DNA of 30,438 nucleotides from a virus. Made by a program: the position numbers and the translations under genes. Where the stretch lies: the IMG/VR virus record IMGVR_UViG_3300027834_000293, positions 1 to 30,438 of that record; one strand, given 5' to 3'. The notes under the pieces were generated by a model that was not told where the DNA came from, ran no database searches, and worked only from the letters and a program-made list of their open reading frames with translations. Below, one piece after another: positions 26,056 to 30,438 of this stretch; position 1 is the stretch's first letter, and each line of letters begins with the position of its first letter.

Positions 26056-26365
26056 GCTCGCCCCGCTTCCAGGAATCGACCTTCCTGACCTCCTCAAGAT
26101 TCGCGGGCTTGATGGTGTAGCTCCCCTCTCCCAGATCGTGATCCAGCAACGACGAGAAGATCCGCAGCACAGTCTGACCGGGGGCCTCGCTCGCATCGAT
26201 TAGCAGCCGAAGCCCCCCGTCGTCGTGCCAGTTGTGGACATCGATACGCAGCGAGGAATCAGCGTGGAGCCCGCAGGCCGCGATCCGTGCGTTGATCAAG
26301 AGTTCTTTGCCCTCCTTGTATTCGAGAGCATTCATAAACTCAATGGTGAAGACATTGGACGGCAT
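25979..26365 (-). CDS. Hypothetical protein coupled to primase-helicase
   Basis: A 128-residue protein with an ATG preceded by GGAG at 9 nt. Residues 1-95 look like a compact alpha/beta domain (FTIEFMNALEYKEGKELLINARIAA, LRIDVHNWHDDGGLRLLIDASEAPG, VLRIFSSLLDHDLGEGSYTI). The last 26 residues are translated from sequence that also encodes the start of the primase-helicase in another frame. The overlap suggests coupled expression. The family is not recognised; a replication accessory role is inferred from position. Alternatively the two genes were once one and were separated by a frameshift. Confidence 0.65.
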   Translation of the reverse strand: MPSNVFTIEFMNALEYKEGKELLINARIAACGLHADSSLRIDVHNWHDDGGLRLLIDASEAPGQTVLRIFSSLLDHDLGEGSYTIKPANLEEVRKVDSWKRGEHVAWSSKIRKGDHEPWTDQVVAAVL

Positions 26366-26443
26366 GGCTGGAACTCCAAAATATGGACGACTGGCTCATG
26401 CTCACATGCAGAGCCAGCCCCCATTAGTACCTATGCCGTCTCG

Positions 26444-27118
26444 CTAAGGTCTGTCCGGAAAGTTGAATATTTCCTCTAAGTCAGAGCAAGTTGAACGAAT
26501 CTGGGACAAGCGAATGTAAACTTGACTGCGACTAATACACAACTCTGAAGCTGTTCTCGATTTGCCAATTTGGCTCACAGAGATTAACAGCTGAAATTCG
26601 TCTGAGGAGAGTCGTGAACGGCAAGCTTCGAGAAGGTCCGCTGTGTCAATGTTCTTGCAGTCGATCTCCGATTTGCTTGGATTCATCGGCTCATCGTGAT
26701 CTCCAAACCAGCGAGTCGAGAGATGCCCCTTTCGGATTAGCCGCTTGCTGTATCGGATTCTCATCAATACCCAGGTCCTAAGCAAGCAGTTTACATATGC
26801 CACTACTGGGCTACGATCTGGATCATATTGATCTTCCTTTTCTATCAAGAAAATCCGCATATCCTGCTTCAGATCTTCCTGATCCGACGGGCTATGCCCA
26901 CAGCAACGGCTCATTCGCTTTGCTGATCGATCGATTAGGTCCTCTACAGTTGGTTCATCTACAGATGGTTCATCTACAGTTGGATCATCTAAAATCCACC
27001 CGGGTAGTTTCTTCTCTGTCTTGTCGGGTTTGATTGATGCTTTGATTTCGACGGAACTCGTGGCCGCCACGGTATGTGTGTCTTGAGAAAGCATATCAAA
27101 GGGCAAAATTGAACGCAT
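26444..27118 (-). CDS. Sigma-70-like factor of the mobile element
   Basis: This 224-residue protein is set to start at the ATG at 27118, where GGAG lies 8 nt upstream. Residues 62-130 resemble sigma region 2: DLIDRSAKRMSR, then DLKQDMRIFLIEKEDQYDPDRS, then VVAYVNCLLRTWVLMRIRYSKR. Residues 162-215 resemble region 4 with a helix-turn-helix (LSSDEFQLLISVSQIG, SRTASELCISRSQVYIRLSQIR). The organisation is that of ECF-size sigma factors without an anti-sigma partner nearby. Residues 1-60 are an extra N-terminal tail containing a short acidic repeat (TVDEPSVDEPTVED) encoded by 15-bp tandem repeats. It probably directs RNA polymerase to element promoters, or acts as a phage-type transcription regulator. 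It is upstream of the replication genes on the same strand. Confidence 0.78.
   Translation of the reverse strand: MRSILPFDMLSQDTHTVAATSSVEIKASIKPDKTEKKLPGWILDDPTVDEPSVDEPTVEDLIDRSAKRMSRCCGHSPSDQEDLKQDMRIFLIEKEDQYDPDRSPVVAYVNCLLRTWVLMRIRYSKRLIRKGHLSTRWFGDHDEPMNPSKSEIDCKNIDTADLLEACRSRLSSDEFQLLISVSQIGKSRTASELCISRSQVYIRLSQIRSTCSDLEEIFNFPDRP
26944..26988 (-). repeat. Three 15-bp tandem repeats inside the sigma-like gene
   Basis: Plus-strand copies CTACAGTTGGTTCAT, CTACAGATGGTTCAT and CTACAGTTGGATCAT lie end to end at 26944-26958, 26959-26973 and 26974-26988. Each adds five residues to the N-terminal tail, so copy-number change keeps the reading frame. Confidence 0.9.
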
Positions 27119-27317
27119 TGCATATCTCCGTATGTGAATGAATGAACATTTCAACACACCGATCGCGTAGAACCGCCTTCGTCATGTGGAACATGATTGA
27201 GTGCAGGTCGAAGGACCGCTGGCTAAAACGAATGGCCACAGCGATACATTTCAATATGGCTAATACCCATAAATCCATGTAAAACGGTGTGCCTAAATGG
27301 AGAAACCTACGATCTTG
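27119..27317 (-). other. Upstream region of sigma-like gene
   Basis: About 200 bp without a convincing gene or clear promoter boxes. A 60-codon frame at 27096-27278 overlaps the sigma-like start and has no ribosome site. Presumably this region carries the promoter for the sigma-like gene. Confidence 0.4.
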
Positions 27318-27535
27318 CCTCAGGCAGGAAATGAATCCCGCGATTGGCTCTTCAGGCAGGCGCGATCAGGCGTTAGGCAGGGGACTGGCCCCTGCGATGG
27401 CCCTCAGGCATAAATAATTAATCCTGCGATTGGATCCTCAGGCGGGGCAATTTCCCCTGCGATTGGTACCTCAGGCAGGAAACTTTGACCTTCACGATGA
27501 ACCCGGGCGGGGAAAGGGTTCTCCCCGATTTCGGC
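27318..27535. repeat. Degenerate tandem array of hairpin units, period about 33 bp
   Basis: About seven units share CTCAGGCAGG followed by a variable middle of roughly 8-13 nt and then CCTGCGATTGG. The CAGGC-like start occurs at 27321, 27353, 27374 (TAGGC), 27405, 27439, 27472 and 27504 (CGGGC), giving spacings of 31-34 bp except one short step. Several units fold: GCAGGGG/CCCCTGC at 27377-27395 (7 bp), GGGG/CCCC at 27444-27457, and CGGGGA/TCCCCG at 27508-27527. The middle differs in sequence while pairing is kept in these units. The array is not coding in any frame that I trust. It lies between the sigma-like gene and a small gene, inside the mobile module. Confidence 0.8.
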
Positions 27536-27573
27536 ATCAGATTAGAACAAAGTCAAATCACGCGTGCAGCGTA

Positions 27574-27813
27574 TTAGCCACACAGTCGCAGTGTACTGGG
27601 ATATTTTCTAAACCAAACCCCTGGGATAAAATAAATGAAATTTTGTTGTCGTTTGATCAGAGTATCAATATCATGACTCATGCAGTTCTCAATGCTTGAA
27701 CATGAAAACAAGCTCCCTTCTGATCTTTGATTCCAAGACCCTTCCAAATCAGACACTGACTCAGGTAGATTGCCGATCTGCTTGAGAACCTTATTGGGAT
27801 CAAACGCTGGCAT
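27574..27813 (-). CDS. Small hypothetical protein
   Basis: A 79-residue protein with a very strong ribosome site (AAGGAGGTG) 5 nt before the ATG, which is the main support for it being real. The N-terminal part (DPNKVLKQIGNLPESVSDLEGSW) looks like a short amphipathic helix plus linker; the rest contains two cysteines and an aromatic segment (NFIYFIPGVWF). The family is not recognised. A TTGACA box lies on the minus strand at about 27870-27875 but no matching -10 box is clear. The position, alone between the hairpin array and the recombinase operon, would suit a small regulator or inhibitor, but nothing in the sequence proves this. Confidence 0.55.
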   Translation of the reverse strand: MPAFDPNKVLKQIGNLPESVSDLEGSWNQRSEGSLFSCSSIENCMSHDIDTLIKRQQNFIYFIPGVWFRKYPSTLRLCG

Positions 27814-27926
27814 TGAGACACCTCCTTGAATATGTATGTTTCATCGAAATCTCTCCCACATTCAGAGTACCATGTCAACTGTAATATTTAGTAAAACGAT
27901 GAACAACCGACAGGCTCAGGCGGTAT

Positions 27927-28373
27927 TTATAGCAAAATACGAGATTTTTGTGCCTTCCAATCCACTTTCTGCTTACGCCAATCCACCTCCCGGGCGATCG
28001 GCCGCAGATCCCGCTCCGTAATCGGGTCTTTGCCGACCCGAACCCGTTCCAGAAACAAGATCTCCTCCTGAATCCCCGGTGCCAGGTGCAGCAGATTCAT
28101 AATCTGGGTCATCCTCGGCTGGGAGACCTGCGCCAGCTCGGCAAGCTGTGATTGGTTTCCCACTACCCCGTCCCTGAGCAGCCCGTCAAAGCGGATCGCC
28201 AGCGCCATGAGCTTGGAAACCCTTGGCACGCGCCCGTCGTTGGGTTGTGTGACCCCGCTTCGCTTGGGCGAAGGATTCCCCGGCGAGGCGTTGGTGTCGC
28301 GTGTCAGCGTAATCACGGCCCGCTTGTGGCGACCCTTGAGCGCAAAGTGGATCGGTCTAGTGACGGTTGTCAT
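27927..28373 (-). CDS. ParB-like HTH partner of serine recombinase
   Basis: This 148-residue protein begins in an ATGA overlap with the stop of the recombinase gene, so translation is coupled. Residues 45-125 contain a helix-turn-helix typical of the ParB/KorB fold: RVSKLMALAIRFDGLLRDGVV, NQSQLAELAQVSQPRMTQIMNLL, then LAPGIQEEILFLERV. The tail has DPITERDLRPIAREVDWRKQK. In many recombinases of this group, including the one at 1616-3352, a comparable HTH segment forms the recombinase C-terminus; here it is a separate protein. It probably helps recognise or select the attachment site or controls directionality, which is inference. The first 40 residues are basic and likely disordered. Confidence 0.85.
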   Translation of the reverse strand: MTTVTRPIHFALKGRHKRAVITLTRDTNASPGNPSPKRSGVTQPNDGRVPRVSKLMALAIRFDGLLRDGVVGNQSQLAELAQVSQPRMTQIMNLLHLAPGIQEEILFLERVRVGKDPITERDLRPIAREVDWRKQKVDWKAQKSRILL

Positions 28374-29941
28374 GCGGCCTCCCTTGTCCCCTTGCCCAGC
28401 AACGCACGGATGCTCGTGGCCCGGAAGGTCACGCTGATGGTTTCATGCTCTGCGTCGTACTCCACAGTGGATATCAAGAGCTGCAGCAGCCGTGCCTGCT
28501 CACGCGGAATCAGGTTACCCCAGAGGGTATCGAATGATTCAAACGCGGCATGTGCCTCGTCCGGGGTAATCGACTCGCACTCAAGCTCGACGATGCGGGC
28601 ATTGATCTCAGGTAGCCGTCGCTGGCCATGGGCGACCCGCTCATGAAGCTCAGCAATGCGATCTGTTGAATCACCCGGATCCGTCGCCAGCCGTACCAAC
28701 TCGCGTTGATGCCGTTTCAACTCCTTGGCCAGATCAGTTTGCTCGGTCTGCTTGATCTGAAGTTCATGCTCGATCTTGTTCTGTGATTCTGCCAACACCA
28801 GCTTGAGCAACGATTTGTCCTTGGCAATCGCACGGATCTCATCGACCACCACCCGCTCGATCTCGGCTGCAGGAAGTGTCCCTGATATACAAGTGCAGCT
28901 CCCGCTCTTGATCGCCCCGACGCACCGGTAGTACCGGTACTGGGTTTGTTTCTGGCCTCGTGTCGTGGTGAAAGTATGCGTCATTGACCGATCGCAGGCC
29001 TTACACCGCAGGATCCCCCGCAGCAGGGCCCCGTAGGTGTTGCGGGCCTCAGCTCCCCCGCCGCGACCGTTGGCCTTGAGCAGGCTTTGGACACGCTCGA
29101 ACACCTCCAGATCAATGATCGCATTGTGCTTGCCCTCAAACACCTCGTCCTTGTGGGTGATCTTGCCGATGTAGACCGGGTTGGTCAGGTGGTTATAGAG
29201 GGTGCACTTGTCGAAGGGTTTATTGCCGATCAGCTTGCCCTTCTTGGTGATCCGTTTCTTGTTGCACCAGCCCTTGGCGGCAAGCTCATGGACCACAGGA
29301 AGCAGCGACCCCTTGGCCAGATAGAGATCAAAGATCGCCCGGATCCGGGCCGCCTCCTGCGCGTTGATCACCAGCTTGGGGCTTGCATCACTGCGGTCGA
29401 CATCGTACCCAAGCACCGGCACGCCCCCGGTCCACTTGCCCTTACGCTTCTGGGCGGCGATCTTGTCACGGATCCGCTCGCCGATGATCTCACGCTCGAA
29501 CTGAGCGAACGACAGCAAGATATTGAGTGTCAACCGCCCCATCGAGTGCGTGGTATTAAACTGCTGGGTGACCGACACAAACGAGACTTCACTCCGCTCG
29601 AAGGTTTCGAGGATTCGTGAGAAATCCATGAGCGATCTGCTCAGGCGGTCTACCTTGTAGACGACAACGCAATCGATCTTCCCGTCGTCGATATCGCGAA
29701 GCATGCGGTCGAGCGCTGGGCGCTCCATGCTTCCGCCCGAGAATCCACCATCGTTGTACTGCTCGGGTAAGCACACCCACCCCTGCTCCTTCTGACTTGA
29801 GATGAAGGCCTCGGCGCTCTCACGCTGCGCATCAAGAGAGTTGAACTCCTGATCGAGCCCCTCTTCGCTGCTCTTACGGGTGTAGATTGCGCAGCGGATA
29901 GTTGGCGATGATTCCTTCGGCTTTGTCTGCTTCTTGGCCAT
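28370..29941 (-). CDS. Large serine recombinase with zinc ribbon
   Basis: This 523-residue integrase-type serine recombinase has a resolvase domain at about 12-165: YTRKS with catalytic Ser24, VVYKVDRLSRS, the QQFNTTHSMGRLTLN segment, and LLSFAQFEREIIGERIRDK. The recombinase domain follows with WTGGVPVLGY and YIGKITHKDE. The zinc ribbon is intact: LRCKACDRSM near residues 311-314 pairs with YYRCVGAIKSGSCTC near 341-352. A coiled-coil region (ELQIKQTEQTDLAKELKRHQREL) sits at about 390-450, as in integrases whose coiled coil controls synapsis. The C-terminus is short and lacks the HTH tail, which is supplied by the next gene. Its start overlaps the DUF2924 stop by 1 nt (TAATG), so DUF2924, recombinase and HTH form a tightly coupled operon. 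It is probably the integrase of the right-hand element. Confidence 0.95.
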   Translation of the reverse strand: MAKKQTKPKESSPTIRCAIYTRKSSEEGLDQEFNSLDAQRESAEAFISSQKEQGWVCLPEQYNDGGFSGGSMERPALDRMLRDIDDGKIDCVVVYKVDRLSRSLMDFSRILETFERSEVSFVSVTQQFNTTHSMGRLTLNILLSFAQFEREIIGERIRDKIAAQKRKGKWTGGVPVLGYDVDRSDASPKLVINAQEAARIRAIFDLYLAKGSLLPVVHELAAKGWCNKKRITKKGKLIGNKPFDKCTLYNHLTNPVYIGKITHKDEVFEGKHNAIIDLEVFERVQSLLKANGRGGGAEARNTYGALLRGILRCKACDRSMTHTFTTTRGQKQTQYRYYRCVGAIKSGSCTCISGTLPAAEIERVVVDEIRAIAKDKSLLKLVLAESQNKIEHELQIKQTEQTDLAKELKRHQRELVRLATDPGDSTDRIAELHERVAHGQRRLPEINARIVELECESITPDEAHAAFESFDTLWGNLIPREQARLLQLLISTVEYDAEHETISVTFRATSIRALLGKGTREAA

Positions 29942-30438
29942 TACGATTTATCTCCGAGCATGAAGAAGCGAAAGCCGTTGATGTGGGTACCCGTGATTAC
30001 TTTCGCCACCGCTGTCAGGGTGCGGTACCGCTGGCCGTTGTATTCAAAGCCCTCTTCAGCATCAAGCACAACCACACGAATCGCTTTGCCTTTGTACTGA
30101 CGCACAATCGCTGAGCCAACAGCAGGAATCCTTGGATCACGCTTGGCATATCGCTTTGTGGTCGATCTCGATACACCCGCCTGAGGCGGGCAGATCAAAC
30201 TCTTGGGAGCCATCACGCGCACATCAGCGTCGTTGGCAAGCTCCCTCGCACGCTTGCGGGCACGATCAGACAGATCCCCCATAGCGTTGGCCTGAATCCT
30301 CCACGCCAACTTGCGGATCAAATACTGCCGATGGCGTGTCCGCACCGGCTGCCCGTGGAGATCGTGGTACTTCTCAGCGAGTTCGTTCGTACTCATGTAG
30401 TGCAAGTCATCGATCGCGTTTGCGGTCTGATCGGTCAC
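29941..30438 (-). CDS. DUF2924 family protein (reaches window edge)
   Basis: A DUF2924 protein of at least about 150 residues. The frame is open to the edge of the window, where a GTG codon happens to sit, so the true start may be there, at the ATG at 30396 (MSTNELAEKYHDLHG, which fits the family start), or beyond the edge. Recognisable segments are RHRQYLIRKLAWRIQA, VGSAIVRQYKGKAIRVVVL, FEYNGQRYRTLTAVAKVITG and the ending NGFRFFML. It is a diverged paralogue of the gene at 1151-1606 and, like it, lies immediately upstream of a serine recombinase, here with a TAATG overlap. Its function is unknown; the strict linkage suggests an accessory role in recombination or its control. Confidence 0.85.
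   Translation of the reverse strand: MTDQTANAIDDLHYMSTNELAEKYHDLHGQPVRTRHRQYLIRKLAWRIQANAMGDLSDRARKRARELANDADVRVMAPKSLICPPQAGVSRSTTKRYAKRDPRIPAVGSAIVRQYKGKAIRVVVLDAEEGFEYNGQRYRTLTAVAKVITGTHINGFRFFMLGDKS

Noticed and set aside
27096-27278. Small gene upstream of the sigma-like gene
   Set aside because: It overlaps the sigma-like start, has no ribosome site and its composition is not protein-like.
27318-27535. CRISPR array
   Set aside because: Units of about 33 bp have only 8-13 nt of variable centre, the conserved parts are degenerate, many centres are self-complementary, and no cas gene is present.

Overview
The window looks like a stretch of a planctomycete chromosome, most likely from the Phycisphaerae side. 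The lineage call is inferred from three protein-style signals: paired EF-hand (dockerin-like) modules inside secreted RHS proteins, a membrane protein with an N-terminal Cys4 zinc ribbon between two membrane helices, and DUF2924/serine-recombinase modules. No rRNA, intact tRNA or housekeeping gene is present to confirm it. Most of the window is accessory DNA.

Layout. (1) 1-3352: a lipoprotein gene, then a DUF2924 gene and a large serine recombinase that lacks a normal zinc ribbon, all on the + strand. (2) 3353-4362: about 1 kb without a credible gene, holding a hairpin, the 3' end of a tRNA on the minus strand, an orphan minus-strand terminator and a conserved promoter/leader block. (3) 4363-18361: two giant secreted RHS/YD-repeat genes pointing at each other, each with a dockerin-like EF-hand pair in its core, an AT-rich variable C-terminal tip and a small downstream gene that could be its immunity or partner protein. 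Between the two operons lies a roughly 0.52-kb element with perfect 28-bp inverted ends next to TA dinucleotides. The two RHS genes share about 95 bp of upstream sequence. (4) 18694-21067: a broken copy of a tyrosine recombinase C-terminus, a zinc-ribbon membrane protein, a short but catalytically complete tyrosine recombinase, and a long hairpin directly upstream of it. (5) 21095-30438: a phage- or plasmid-like integrated module. It encodes a small zinc-ribbon protein, a terminase-small-subunit-like HTH protein, a HARE-HTH protein, a ParB-domain DNA methyltransferase, a cluster of seven GTGACGCAC motifs, a D5-type primase-helicase, a small upstream partner, a sigma-like factor, a tandem array of about 33-bp hairpin units, a small protein, and a translationally coupled block of DUF2924, zinc-ribbon serine recombinase and ParB-like HTH protein.

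How the parts may work together. The right-hand module has the parts for excision/integration (serine recombinase plus HTH partner), DNA replication (primase-helicase beside iteron-like repeats), modification (ParB-methyltransferase) and its own transcription (sigma-like factor). No capsid, portal, large terminase or conjugation gene is visible, so within this window it resembles a satellite, phage-plasmid or integrative element and not a complete phage. The central RHS pair resembles a polymorphic-toxin or variable surface-protein locus whose tips have been exchanged between conserved cores. Functions of the tips and their partner genes are not recognisable from sequence alone.
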